From: Paracoccaceae bacterium
GTDB lineage: Bacteria > Pseudomonadota > Alphaproteobacteria > Rhodobacterales > Rhodobacteraceae
Reading direction: 5' to 3'
Length of the DNA: 64,000 nt
NCBI GenBank assembly: GCA_027489355.1
Contig: JAIXZY010000039.1
Coordinates: 1 to 64,000 of the forward strand
This document shows positions 1 to 8,743 of this stretch, in pieces. Within the stretch, counting starts at the first letter, position 1. The number at the start of each line of letters is the position of its first letter. Below the pieces are notes generated by a model. It saw only the letters and a program-made list of their open reading frames with translations. It ran no database searches and was not told where the DNA came from. Made by a program: the position numbers and the translations under genes.

Positions 1-183
1 CCTGACCTGGTGATCCGCACCAGCGGCGAGACGCGGACCTCGAACTTCCTGCCCTGGCAGGCGGCCTATGCCGAGTATGAGTTCACCGAGACGCTCTGGC
101 CGGATTTCGGGCCGGAGGAGCTGGCGAACATCGTCCAGCGATTTTCCAACCGCGAACGCCGGTTCGGCGGGGTTCTGAAGTGA
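1..183 (+). CDS. uppS: Isoprenyl (undecaprenyl) diphosphate synthase, C-terminal fragment
   Basis: Only the last 60 codons lie in the window; the 5' part is beyond the left edge. The fragment contains the conserved cis-prenyltransferase C-terminal signature: [19 protein letters not shown] near its start, then the aromatic/acidic stretch [14 protein letters not shown] and the tail [13 protein letters not shown]. In the family, the Arg-Thr-Ser-Gly-Glu-x-Arg block binds the isopentenyl diphosphate phosphates, and the enzyme makes the C55 lipid carrier used for peptidoglycan and other surface polymers. Its TGA stop overlaps the GTG start of cdsA (GTGA), as in the usual uppS-cdsA-dxr-rseP-bamA order of alphaproteobacteria, which supports the call. 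Confidence 0.93.
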   Translation, partial: PDLVIRTSGETRTSNFLPWQAAYAEYEFTETLWPDFGPEELANIVQRFSNRERRFGGVLK

Positions 184-989
184 CGGACCCCACGCCAGCG
201 CCGTCGGGCAAGTGGGGCGACCTGCGGACGCGGATCCTGTCGGCCATTGTCATGGTGGCGGTGGGCGCGGTCGAGATCTGGCTGGGGGGGATGGCCTTCG
301 CCGCGATGGTCGTGGTCCTGACCGGGCTGATGATCTGGGAGCTGGCGACGATGACCGCGCCGCAGCGGCACCGCTCACCCGTGACACTGGCGGTGGCGGC
401 CGCGGCGGCGCTGGTGGCCGCGCTTGTCCTGCGCAGCGAGCTTGCGGCCCTGTTCCTGGCGGTTCCGTCGGTGGCCTTGCTGCTGACCCCGCGCCGCGAC
501 CGGCGGCTGGCGGGCGGTTATGCGCTGGCGATCATGTTGGCGGGCTATGGGCTGATCGCGCTGCGTGAGACGGGGGGGACGACGGTCATCCTGTGGCTGG
601 TGGCGGTCGTCGTGACCTCGGACGTGCTGGGCTATTTCGCGGGCCGGATGATCGGCGGGCCGAAGTTCTGGGAACGGATCAGCCCGAAGAAGACCTGGTC
701 CGGCACGGTCGCAGGCTGGGTCGGTGCGGCGGTCGTGGGGCTGGTGATGGTGCTGGCGGCGGGGGCGAGCTGGCTTCTGGTGCCACTTTCGGCCCTGGTC
801 GCCTTTGCCGGACAGATGGGGGACATCGCGGAAAGCTGGGTGAAGCGGCGGGCGGGGGTCAAGGACGCCTCGAACCTGATCCCGGGGCATGGCGGAGTGC
901 TGGACCGCTTCGACGCGCTGATCGGCGCGGTGGTGGTGGTGCTGGCGATCGGGCTGGTCGCGCCGGTCCACGGGCTGTTCGGGGGCTGA
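180..989 (+). CDS. cdsA: Phosphatidate cytidylyltransferase
   Basis: A 269-residue polytopic membrane enzyme that converts phosphatidate and CTP to CDP-diacylglycerol, the precursor of all phospholipid head groups. Several hydrophobic helices are visible from about residue 18 onward. The C-terminal family signature is intact at about residues 221-247: [20 protein letters not shown] followed by GVLDRFD, containing the K-R, K-D and H-G-G-x-x-D-R residues expected for the metal and CTP site. I chose the GTG start at 180 because it overlaps the uppS stop by GTGA, implying translational coupling. dxr follows after 3 nt. Nothing unusual was seen. Confidence 0.95.
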   Translation: MTDPTPAPSGKWGDLRTRILSAIVMVAVGAVEIWLGGMAFAAMVVVLTGLMIWELATMTAPQRHRSPVTLAVAAAAALVAALVLRSELAALFLAVPSVALLLTPRRDRRLAGGYALAIMLAGYGLIALRETGGTTVILWLVAVVVTSDVLGYFAGRMIGGPKFWERISPKKTWSGTVAGWVGAAVVGLVMVLAAGASWLLVPLSALVAFAGQMGDIAESWVKRRAGVKDASNLIPGHGGVLDRFDALIGAVVVVLAIGLVAPVHGLFGG

Positions 990-992
990 TCC

Positions 993-2177
993 GTGCGCAG
1001 CCTGTCGATCTTCGGGGCCACCGGGTCCATCGGTGAGCAGACCGTCGACCTGTTGACCCGCGCCGGCGGGGCAGACGCCTACCGCGTCGTCGCGCTGACC
1101 GGTGGGCGCAATGTGGCCCGTCTGGCCGAAATGGCGCGGGCGTTGCGGGCCGAGGTGGCGGTCTGCGCCGACGATGCCGGTTTGCCGGAACTGCGGGAGC
1201 GGTTGGCAGGCTCGGGCGTCGAGGCGGCGGCAGGGACCGCGGCCATCGTCGAGGCGGCCGAGCGTCCGGCCGACTGGGTGATGAGCAGCATCGTCGGCGC
1301 GGCCGGGCTTGCTCCGGGCTTCCGGGCGCTACGGCATGGGTCCACTCTGGCGCTGGCGAACAAGGAAAGCCTGGTCACGGCCGGCCCTCTTCTGATGGCC
1401 GAGGCGGCGCGACACGACGCGCGCATCCTGCCGGTCGACAGCGAGCATTCTGCGATCTTCCAGGCGCTGGTGGGCGAGGACATCGCCGCGGTCGAGCGCA
1501 TCATCCTCACCGCCTCGGGCGGGGCTCTGCGCGACTGGCCGCTGGAACGGTTGGCGACGGCCACCGTGGCCGAGGCGCTGGCACATCCGAACTGGTCGAT
1601 GGGGCAACGGATCACCATCGATTCGGCCAGCATGTTCAACAAGGCGCTGGAAGTCATCGAGACGCGGGAGTTCTTCGGCGTCGACCCCGACCGGATCGAG
1701 GTGATCATCCACCCCGAAAGTCTGATCCATTCCATGGTCGGCTACCGCGACGGGGCGGTCATGGCACATATGGGCGCACCCGACATGCGCCATTCCATCG
1801 GCTATGCGCTGAACTGGCCCGAGCGGTCCCATCTGCCGGTCGCCCGGCTGGACCTGGCGCAGATCGGGCAGATGACCTTCCGCGCGCCCGACCTTGCGCG
1901 CTATCCCGCCCTGCGTCTGGCGCGCGAGGTGATGGCGCGGCGCGGCCTTGCCGGGGCAGCCTTCAACGCGGCGAAGGAGGTGGCGCTGGACCATTTCCTG
2001 GCGGGCGCGATCGGCTTCATGGACATGGCCGGCGTGGTCGAGGATACGCTGACCGCGCTCGACCCCGGGCTTGGCCACGAAAATGACGCCATGACCCTTG
2101 AGGATGTGCAGGCCGTGGACCATCTCGCACGGACAAGAGCGGGCGAAATTGCCCGGAAGCAGGCAGGAGAGCGGTGA
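993..2177 (+). CDS. dxr: 1-deoxy-D-xylulose 5-phosphate reductoisomerase
   Basis: A 394-residue cytoplasmic enzyme of the MEP isoprenoid pathway that rearranges and reduces DXP to 2-C-methyl-D-erythritol 4-phosphate using NADPH and a divalent metal. The N-terminal dinucleotide motif GATGSIGEQT is at about residues 8-17. The metal and substrate regions DSEHSAIFQAL (about 150), SASMFNKALEVIE (about 210) and HPESLIHSMV follow in the expected order, and length is typical. Translation starts at a GTG 3 nt after the cdsA stop. The stop codon overlaps the start of rseP. It supplies the isoprenoid precursors used by the upstream uppS product. Confidence 0.96.
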   Translation: MRSLSIFGATGSIGEQTVDLLTRAGGADAYRVVALTGGRNVARLAEMARALRAEVAVCADDAGLPELRERLAGSGVEAAAGTAAIVEAAERPADWVMSSIVGAAGLAPGFRALRHGSTLALANKESLVTAGPLLMAEAARHDARILPVDSEHSAIFQALVGEDIAAVERIILTASGGALRDWPLERLATATVAEALAHPNWSMGQRITIDSASMFNKALEVIETREFFGVDPDRIEVIIHPESLIHSMVGYRDGAVMAHMGAPDMRHSIGYALNWPERSHLPVARLDLAQIGQMTFRAPDLARYPALRLAREVMARRGLAGAAFNAAKEVALDHFLAGAIGFMDMAGVVEDTLTALDPGLGHENDAMTLEDVQAVDHLARTRAGEIARKQAGER

Positions 2178-3505
2178 TGGAAGCGATTGTGGCGGCGCTT
2201 GGCGGCACGGCCTGGACCGTGGTATTCTTCGTCATCGCGCTGTCGGTGATCGTCTTCGTGCACGAATACGGCCATTACATCGTCGGGCGCTGGTCGGGCA
2301 TCCATGCCGAGGTCTTCTCGGTCGGCTTCGGCCCGGTACTGTTCAGCCGCACCGACCGGCGCGGGACGAAATGGCAGGTCGCGGCGATCCCCTTCGGCGG
2401 CTATGTCAAGTTTCTGGGCGATGCCGATGCTTCGTCGGTGCAGAAGGCCGACGTCTCGGGCCTGACGACCGAGGAGCGGCGGCATACGATGGCGGGTGCC
2501 CCCCTCTGGGCGCGGGCCGCGACGGTTGCGGCAGGGCCGGTCTTCAACTTTGTCCTGACCTTTGTCCTGCTGGTGGGCCTTGCGCTGGCGCTTGGCATCC
2601 CGCGCGAGGAGCCGACGGTGGGCAGCCTGCGCGCCTTTCCCTTCGAGGGGCCGAGCCTGCAGCAGGGCGACGTGATCCTGGCGGTCGAGGGGCAACCGAC
2701 GCCGGACTGGGAAAGCTTCGGCGCGGTGACGGACGGGCTGAAGGGCCAGACCAGCCTTTCCTACACCGTGCGGCGCGGCGCGGACGAACTGGTGGTCAAC
2801 GGACCGCATCCGCAGGCGCCCGTGGTGGGCGAGGTGCAGATCCGGTCTTCGGCGATGGATGCGGGCATCCAGGAAGGGGACATCATCCTGAAGGCCGGCG
2901 GCCAGGACGTGCGCTACTTCGAGCAGCTCCCCGAGATCGTGGGCGCAAGCAAGGGCCAGCCGGTGGCGCTGACCGTCTGGCGGGACGGGCACACCTTCGA
3001 CCTGTCGCTGACCCCGCGCATCCGCACGGTGGACGACGGCAACGGCGGTTTCACCGAACGCTACCTTCTGGGCCTCTACTCCGGCATGTTCTTCGAACCC
3101 GCGGTGCGCAGCGTCGGCCCGTGGGAGGCCGTGTCGAACGCCGGAACCAGCATGTGGCTGATGACGACCACGACGTTCTCGGGCCTGTGGCACATGATCC
3201 AGGGCGCGATTTCCAGCTGCAATCTGTCCGGCGCGATCGGCATGGCGGAAACGGCGGGTGACGCCGCGCGCAACGGGGTGGAAAGCTTCATCGGAATGCT
3301 GGCGATCCTGTCCTTCGGCGTGGGCCTCCTGAACCTGTTCCCGATCCCGGTGCTGGACGGCGGACATCTCGTCTTCCACGCATGGGAGGCGATGACCGGC
3401 CGTGCACCGTCGGACTGGGCGCTGCGGGTGCTGATGACCATCGGACTCAGCCTTGTGCTGACGATCATGCTTTTCGGGCTGAGCCGCGATCTTCTGTGCC
3501 AGTAG
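2177..3505 (+). CDS. rseP: RIP metalloprotease RseP (site-2 protease)
   Basis: A 442-residue intramembrane zinc protease. The active-site HEYGH is at residues 29-33 inside the first transmembrane helix, and the third metal ligand lies in NLFPIPVLDGGH near residue 392. Two PDZ-like segments lie between them (about 115-300). In other bacteria the family cleaves anti-sigma factors and remnant signal peptides during envelope stress. I place the start at ATG 2177, overlapping the dxr stop (TGATG); the adjacent GTG at 2174 would add one residue. Its position just before bamA is conserved and links envelope proteolysis with outer-membrane assembly. Confidence 0.95.
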   Translation: MEAIVAALGGTAWTVVFFVIALSVIVFVHEYGHYIVGRWSGIHAEVFSVGFGPVLFSRTDRRGTKWQVAAIPFGGYVKFLGDADASSVQKADVSGLTTEERRHTMAGAPLWARAATVAAGPVFNFVLTFVLLVGLALALGIPREEPTVGSLRAFPFEGPSLQQGDVILAVEGQPTPDWESFGAVTDGLKGQTSLSYTVRRGADELVVNGPHPQAPVVGEVQIRSSAMDAGIQEGDIILKAGGQDVRYFEQLPEIVGASKGQPVALTVWRDGHTFDLSLTPRIRTVDDGNGGFTERYLLGLYSGMFFEPAVRSVGPWEAVSNAGTSMWLMTTTTFSGLWHMIQGAISSCNLSGAIGMAETAGDAARNGVESFIGMLAILSFGVGLLNLFPIPVLDGGHLVFHAWEAMTGRAPSDWALRVLMTIGLSLVLTIMLFGLSRDLLCQ

Positions 3506-3581
3506 ACTTCGCTGCGGGCGGCAACGTCGGCAAAGCCTGACCCGCTGTCCGATTGCCCTGCGGCCACAATATCTTGCAAAC

Positions 3582-3590
3582 TTATCCACA
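3582..3590 (+). promoter_or_regulatory. Consensus DnaA box upstream of bamA
   Basis: The nonamer TTATCCACA is an exact match to the bacterial DnaA-box consensus. It lies in the 161-bp gap between rseP and bamA, about 77 bp before the bamA start. No other exact copy was seen in the window. Binding by DnaA, and any effect on bamA transcription, is inference. Confidence 0.45.
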
Positions 3591-3604
3591 GTGACCGCAG
3601 GCTT

Positions 3605-3633
3605 TTGACAAAGCTTGGCTTTCCCGGTAGCTA
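3605..3633 (+). promoter_or_regulatory. Possible sigma-70-type promoter for bamA-skp
   Basis: TTGACA (3605-3610) is a perfect -35 hexamer. A 17-bp spacer leads to TAGCTA (3628-3633), a weak -10 match. It sits 15 bp downstream of the DnaA box and about 33 bp upstream of the bamA ATG. The exact -10 is uncertain, and an envelope-stress sigma factor could use the region instead. Confidence 0.4.
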
Positions 3634-3666
3634 TCCGGAAACAGATAAATTCGGCGAGGATGCAAA

Positions 3667-6018
3667 ATGCGGATGACCCATAGCGCGGCCAAGGGGCGGT
3701 CGTTCAGGGCCACGTCTCGGGCGCGTCTGCTTGCAACGGCGGTTTTCATCGGGGCGGCAACGGCTTCCACCCCCTTCCTTACCCCGGCCTTTGCGCAGGC
3801 CTTTTCCTTTTCGAACGTCACGATCGAGGGCAATGAGCGCGTCGATTCCGCGACGATCCTGAACTATGCCGGAATCAGCCGCGGCGAAGAGGTCTCGGCC
3901 GGGGGGCTGAACGACGCCTATCAGCGGATCCTGAACTCGGGCCTGTTCGAAAGCGTCGAGCTGGTGCCGCAGGGTTCGACCCTGGTCATTCGCGTCGTGG
4001 AATACCCGATCGTCAACGTCATCAGCATCGAGGGCAACAAGCGCCTGAAGGACGAGCAGCTGTCCGAGCTGATCACCTCGCAGTCGCGCCGAATCTATTC
4101 GCCCAGCCAGGCCGAGGCCGATGCCGCAGCGATTGCCGAAGCGTATCGGGTCTCTGGCCGTCTGGCCGCGACGGTGACGCCGAAGATCATCCGCCGCAGC
4201 GACAACCGGGTGGACCTGGTGTTCGAGATCACCGAAGGCAAGGTGGTCGAGAACGAGCGCATCACGTTCAACGGCAACAAGGCCTTCTCGGACCGCCGTC
4301 TTCGCCAGGTGCTGGAGACGAAGCAGGCCGGCTTCCTGCGCAACCTGATCCAGCGCGACACCTATGTGCCAGAGCGTCTGGAACTGGACAAGAAGGTGCT
4401 GACCGACTTCTACCTGTCGCGCGGCTACATCGACTTTCAGGTGCTGGACGCGAGCGCCGAACTCAGCCGCGAGCGGGATGCCACCTTCGTCACCTTCACC
4501 GTGCGTGAGGGTGTTTCCTACAACATTGGTGCCGTCTCGACCGTGTCCGAGGTCGAAGGGGTGGACGCGGCCGAGTTCGAGGCGGTTCAGAAGATCCGGT
4601 CTGGCCAGACCTACAGCCCGCTGCTGATCGACAACAACATCACCAGGATGGAAACGCTGGCCCTGAAGAAGGGGCTGAACTTCATCCGCGTCGAGCCGCG
4701 CATCACCCGCAATCCGGCGGGGCAGGTGGTGGACGTGCAATTCGCCATCGTCCGCGGAGAGCGCATCTTCGTCGAACGCATCGACATCGAAGGCAACACC
4801 ACGACGCTGGACCAGGTGATCCGGCGGCAGTTCAAGACGGTCGAAGGCGACCCCTTCAACCCGCGCGAAATCCGCCAGGCGGCGGAACGCATCCGCGCAC
4901 TTGGCTTCTTCGCCGATGCGCAGGTCAACGCCGACCAGGGCTCGGCGCCCGACCAGGTTGTCGTGAACGTCGACGTCGAGGAACAGCCGACCGGCTCGCT
5001 GTCCTTTGGTCTCAGCTATTCGGTCGCCTCCGGCACCGGCGTCAACATCGGCTTCTCGGAAACCAACTTCCTGGGCCGCGGGCAACGTTTGTCGGTGGCG
5101 ATTTCGACGGCGTCGTCGAACCAGAACTCCAGCTTCAGTTTCACCGAACCGGCGCTGCTGGGCCGCGACCTCAGTTTCTCGATCGGCGGGTTTTACCGCA
5201 CGTCGGAATCCGACTATTCGGCCTATGACACCCGCAACATCGGCTTCACCACAGGCATCGGCTTCCCCCTGGGCGAAGAGTCAACCCTGAACCTGCGCGT
5301 CGGTCTGTCCGAGGACAAGCTGTTCAACTACACGGGCGACTCGGCCATCATCCTGGACGAGGTCGAACAGGGCGCGCGGACGACCTTCTCACTTGGCTAC
5401 AGCTACGAATACGACAACCGCATCACCGGGCTGAACCCGAAAGGTGGCGTGCTTCTGCGCTTTGGCCAGGATTACGCGGGTCTGGGCGGAGACGCCGAAT
5501 ACCTCAAGACCACTGCGCTGGCGCTGGCCGAAACCAAGGTTATGAATGAGGAAGTCACGCTTCGCGCGATATTCGAGGGCGGCGCGATCACGTCGCTCGG
5601 CGGGAATGTGACGCGGGTCACCGACCGCTTCTTCGGCAACGGCAAGATCCGCGGCTTCGAGCCGAACGGAATCGGGCCGCGCGACCTTGCGGCGGCGGAC
5701 GACGACGCACTTGGCGGGAACTTCTTTGCCGTCGCGCGGTTCGAGGCGGACTTCCCGCTGGGCCTGCCCGAAGAATACGGGATCACCGGCGGCGCCTTCC
5801 TCGACGTCGGCTCGGTCTGGAGCCTGGACAACACGGCGGGCGGCCCGACCGGAACCGACGAGGTGGACGACAGCTTCATCCCGCGCGCCGCAGTCGGCCT
5901 GTCGGTGTTCTGGAACACACCCATCGGTCCGCTGCGCTTCAACTTCAGCCATGCGCTGAAGAAAGAGGACTACGACAAGGAGCAGACCTTCGACCTGACG
6001 GTCTCGACCAAGTTCTGA
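3667..6018 (+). CDS. bamA: Outer membrane protein assembly factor BamA
   Basis: A 783-residue outer-membrane protein, the core of the BAM complex that inserts beta-barrel proteins. A positively charged N-terminus and hydrophobic stretch ending near AFAQA form a signal peptide (about residues 1-39). Five POTRA-like modules follow, starting at FSFSNVTIEGNERVD. The C-terminal barrel begins around residue 439 (QPTGSLSFGLSYS) and runs to the terminal aromatic residue (VSTKF). The conserved loop-6 motif IRGF occurs near residue 659 in KIRGFEPNGIGPRD. The ATG stop-start overlap with the next gene (TGATG) shows coupling to the Skp-like chaperone. Confidence 0.97.
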   Translation: MRMTHSAAKGRSFRATSRARLLATAVFIGAATASTPFLTPAFAQAFSFSNVTIEGNERVDSATILNYAGISRGEEVSAGGLNDAYQRILNSGLFESVELVPQGSTLVIRVVEYPIVNVISIEGNKRLKDEQLSELITSQSRRIYSPSQAEADAAAIAEAYRVSGRLAATVTPKIIRRSDNRVDLVFEITEGKVVENERITFNGNKAFSDRRLRQVLETKQAGFLRNLIQRDTYVPERLELDKKVLTDFYLSRGYIDFQVLDASAELSRERDATFVTFTVREGVSYNIGAVSTVSEVEGVDAAEFEAVQKIRSGQTYSPLLIDNNITRMETLALKKGLNFIRVEPRITRNPAGQVVDVQFAIVRGERIFVERIDIEGNTTTLDQVIRRQFKTVEGDPFNPREIRQAAERIRALGFFADAQVNADQGSAPDQVVVNVDVEEQPTGSLSFGLSYSVASGTGVNIGFSETNFLGRGQRLSVAISTASSNQNSSFSFTEPALLGRDLSFSIGGFYRTSESDYSAYDTRNIGFTTGIGFPLGEESTLNLRVGLSEDKLFNYTGDSAIILDEVEQGARTTFSLGYSYEYDNRITGLNPKGGVLLRFGQDYAGLGGDAEYLKTTALALAETKVMNEEVTLRAIFEGGAITSLGGNVTRVTDRFFGNGKIRGFEPNGIGPRDLAAADDDALGGNFFAVARFEADFPLGLPEEYGITGGAFLDVGSVWSLDNTAGGPTGTDEVDDSFIPRAAVGLSVFWNTPIGPLRFNFSHALKKEDYDKEQTFDLTVSTKF

Positions 6019-6578
6019 TGCGGGCGGGACGGCGCAGGTCAGGGCGCGCGGGGCCGTTGCTTGCGGCCTTTGCGGCCTTGGCCTTTGCCAGCCATGTTCT
6101 CGCGCAAGAGGTCCAGCCGGCCCCGCTTCTGACGCTGGACCAGGACCGCTTCTTTCTGGAATCCGATTTCGGTCGCGCTGCGGCCGAGCGTGAGCGCACC
6201 GCCACGGCTGCCCTTGAACAGGAGAACAAGCGGATCGAGGCCGAGCTTGTGGCCGAAGAGCAGGCCTTGACGGAGCAGCGCAAGACCCTGTCTGCGGCCG
6301 AGTTCGCGGCCAGGGCCGAGGCCTTCGACCAGAAGGTCGAACGCATACGCTCGGAACAGGACAGCAAGGCCCGCGCGCTGACCGACGCGCGTGAGGCGGA
6401 CCGGCAGGAATTCCTGAAAGCCGCAGTCCCTGTCCTGGGCAAGCTTCTGACCGAACGCGGCGGTACGGCGATCCTGGACAAGAACCTTGTGATCGTGTCG
6501 CTGTCGGCGATCGACATCACCACCGAGGCCATCGCCGCGGTGAACGAGGCGCTGGCTGCGGAACCGCTCCAGCCGTGA
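6018..6578 (+). CDS. OmpH/Skp-family periplasmic chaperone
   Basis: A 186-residue protein with a basic N-terminus and hydrophobic leader (PLLAAFAALAFASHVLAQE), consistent with Sec export to the periplasm. A long charged, Ala/Glu/Arg-rich segment follows (about 50-140), rich in heptad-like repeats such as AAERERTATAALEQENKRIE and predicted to form coiled coil, as in the tentacles of trimeric Skp. Skp carries unfolded outer-membrane proteins to BamA. Its ATG overlaps the bamA stop, the conserved arrangement. The name Skp is by family and position; sequence conservation in this family is low. Confidence 0.9.
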   Translation: MRAGRRRSGRAGPLLAAFAALAFASHVLAQEVQPAPLLTLDQDRFFLESDFGRAAAERERTATAALEQENKRIEAELVAEEQALTEQRKTLSAAEFAARAEAFDQKVERIRSEQDSKARALTDAREADRQEFLKAAVPVLGKLLTERGGTAILDKNLVIVSLSAIDITTEAIAAVNEALAAEPLQP

Positions 6579-6662
6579 CGGGGGCAGAACTTGTCTCAGG
6601 CGGCGCGACTTGCTAGCTAGGCCGAAAGGCGGAAGGCCCGCCGGGACGGAAGGACAGACAAG

Positions 6663-7124
6663 ATGGATGCAAGCGCAGTGACGACCGCCGATCTGGACTT
6701 GATCCAGCGGATCATCCCGCACCGCTACCCGTTCCTTCTGATCGACAAGGTCAAGGACATCGTGGTGGGCGAATCCTGCGTCGGGATCAAATGCATCACT
6801 CTGAACGAGCCGCAGTTCCAGGGCCATTTCCCCGGCATGCCGATCTTCCCCGGCGTGATGATCATCGAGGCGATGGCGCAGACCTCGGGCGTGCTGGTCG
6901 GCCTGTCGATGGACCTCGTCGACAAGCAGGCCAAGGTTTTCTTCATGGGCGTCGACGGGGTGAAGTTCCGCCGCAAGGTAGTGCCGGGCGACGTGCTGGA
7001 GCTGCACGTCAAGGCGCTGCGCGGGGGCGGGCGGGTCTGGAAGTTCGAGGGTCAGGCCAAGGTCGATGGCGAACTGGCCTGCGAGGCGACGTTCATGGCG
7101 ATGTTCGACGTGCCCAAGGCCTGA
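6663..7124 (+). CDS. fabZ: 3-hydroxyacyl-[acyl-carrier-protein] dehydratase FabZ
   Basis: A 153-residue hot-dog-fold enzyme that dehydrates (3R)-hydroxyacyl-ACP in fatty acid elongation. The catalytic histidine lies in [12 protein letters not shown] and the catalytic glutamate in [10 protein letters not shown] (about residues 57-80). The N-terminal [11 protein letters not shown] is also typical. It precedes lpxA with a 3-nt gap, the standard arrangement that balances the shared hydroxyacyl-ACP pool between phospholipid and lipid A synthesis. An 84-bp gap separates it from skp. Confidence 0.97.
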   Translation: MDASAVTTADLDLIQRIIPHRYPFLLIDKVKDIVVGESCVGIKCITLNEPQFQGHFPGMPIFPGVMIIEAMAQTSGVLVGLSMDLVDKQAKVFFMGVDGVKFRRKVVPGDVLELHVKALRGGGRVWKFEGQAKVDGELACEATFMAMFDVPKA

Positions 7125-7127
7125 GCA

Positions 7128-7943
7128 ATGGGTCAGGCCAGCATCCATCCCACCGCCCGCATCCACGCCTCGGCGGTGGTCGAGCCCGGCGCGGTGGTCG
7201 GCGAGGGCTGCGAGATCGGCCCGTTCTGCGTCGTGGGGCCAGAGGTGACGCTTGGCGCCCGGGTGGTGCTGAAGTCGCACGCCGTGGTGACGGGATGGAC
7301 CGAGATCGGCGACGAGACCGTGATCTTCCCTTTCGCCACCGTGGGCGAGGTGCCGCAGGACCTGAAGTATCACGGCGAACGGACCCGGCTGATCATAGGC
7401 CAGCGCTGCCGCATCCGCGAGGCGGCGACGTTGAACACGGGAACCGAGGGCGGCGGCGGGGTCACGCGGGTGGGCGACGATGTACTCATCATGACCGGCG
7501 CCCATGTCGGCCACGATGCGCAGATCGGCAACCGGGTGATCCTGGTGAACCATGTCGCCATCGCCGGCCATTGCGTGCTGGGCGACGACGTGATCGTCGG
7601 GGGCCTTTCCGGCGTGCATCAATGGGTGCGGATCGGGCAGGGCGCGATCATCGGGGCGGTGACGATGGTGACGAACGACGTGATCCCCTACGGCCTCGTG
7701 CAGGCTCCGCGCGGCGAGCTGGACGGGCTGAACCTGGTCGGCCTGAAGCGCCGGGGCATCGACCGGGCCGAGATCACGGCGCTCCGGGCGGCTTACCAGA
7801 CACTGGCGCAAGAGGACGGCAGCTTCCTGGACCGTGCGCGGAAACTGGCCGAGGAGAGCGACTCCTCGCTGGTACGTGAGATCGCCGATTTCATCCTGTC
7901 GAAGTCCGACCGCAGCTTCCTGACCCCCAAGGGGGGGCGGTGA
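7128..7943 (+). CDS. lpxA: Acyl-ACP--UDP-N-acetylglucosamine O-acyltransferase
   Basis: A 271-residue cytoplasmic enzyme that transfers an R-3-hydroxyacyl chain to UDP-GlcNAc, the first step of lipid A synthesis. The N-terminal two thirds is a left-handed beta-helix of hexapeptide repeats (for example IHPTARIHASAVVEPGAVVG). The catalytic His is expected in the segment ILVNHVAIAGH near residue 140. The C-terminal helical domain completes the usual length of about 262-271. The start lies 3 nt after the fabZ stop; the stop overlaps lpxI by GTGA. Confidence 0.97.
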   Translation: MGQASIHPTARIHASAVVEPGAVVGEGCEIGPFCVVGPEVTLGARVVLKSHAVVTGWTEIGDETVIFPFATVGEVPQDLKYHGERTRLIIGQRCRIREAATLNTGTEGGGGVTRVGDDVLIMTGAHVGHDAQIGNRVILVNHVAIAGHCVLGDDVIVGGLSGVHQWVRIGQGAIIGAVTMVTNDVIPYGLVQAPRGELDGLNLVGLKRRGIDRAEITALRAAYQTLAQEDGSFLDRARKLAEESDSSLVREIADFILSKSDRSFLTPKGGR

Positions 7944-8743
7944 GAACCGCGATCATCGCGGGCCAGGGCCGCTTGCCCGCCGCACTGGCTGCCGGGATGG
8001 CCGAGCCGCCCCTGGTCGCCGCGCTGGACGGCTTTGCCCCCGAGGGTCTGACCGTGGACCTCCGCTTCCGGGTCGAGCGGCTGGTCCCCTTTCTCCGCGC
8101 GCTGGAGCGGGACGGGATCGGGCAGGTAATCTTTGCCGGGGCCGTCACCCGGCCACGCCTTGACCCCGCGCTTCTGGACGAAGCCACGGCCGCGCTTCTG
8201 CCGCGCCTGATGGCGGCGATGCAGCAGGGCGACGACGCGACGCTGCGCGTGGTGATCGAGCTGTTCGAGGAATTCGGATTCAAGGTGGCCGGGGTCGAGG
8301 ACGTGGCCCCGGCCCTGTTGCCGGGCGCGGGCGTGCTGGCCGGGACCGTCAGCCCGCGGGATGAGGCCGACGCGGCGCGCGCCGCCGCCATCGTTGCCGC
8401 GCTGGGGGCGGTTGACGTGGGGCAGGGCGCGGTCGTGGCACAGGGGCTGTGCCTGGGCGTCGAGGCCTTGCCCGGGACCGATGCGCTTCTGGCGCAGGTG
8501 GCCGCAATCGGCGGCCTGCGACCCGATCCGGCGCGCGGGAAAGGCGTGTTCTACAAGGCTGCGAAACCAGGACAGGACCGGCGGATCGACTTGCCGACGC
8601 TTGGTCCCGATACGGTGAAGGCGGTCGCGGCGGCGGGTCTGGCGGGCCTGGCCTTTCAGGCAAGATCGGTGATCTGCCTGGACCTCGCCGGGATGCAGCG
8701 CCTTGCCGGGGAGCTGGGCCTTTTCCTCTGGGCGCGGGCGTGA
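7940..8743 (+). CDS. lpxI: UDP-2,3-diacylglucosamine pyrophosphatase LpxI
   Basis: A 267-residue member of the DUF1009/LpxI family. It starts with GTG (TAIIAGQGRLPAALAAGM) overlapping the lpxA stop. In alphaproteobacteria LpxI hydrolyses UDP-2,3-diacylglucosamine to lipid X and UMP, replacing the unrelated LpxH of Escherichia coli. The family N-terminal block and the C-terminal GKGVFYKAAKPGQDRRIDLPT segment carrying the conserved Asp are visible. The product is the substrate of LpxB, encoded next with a 4-nt overlap. This supports a tight lpxA-lpxI-lpxB translational unit. Confidence 0.93.
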   Translation: MRTAIIAGQGRLPAALAAGMAEPPLVAALDGFAPEGLTVDLRFRVERLVPFLRALERDGIGQVIFAGAVTRPRLDPALLDEATAALLPRLMAAMQQGDDATLRVVIELFEEFGFKVAGVEDVAPALLPGAGVLAGTVSPRDEADAARAAAIVAALGAVDVGQGAVVAQGLCLGVEALPGTDALLAQVAAIGGLRPDPARGKGVFYKAAKPGQDRRIDLPTLGPDTVKAVAAAGLAGLAFQARSVICLDLAGMQRLAGELGLFLWARA

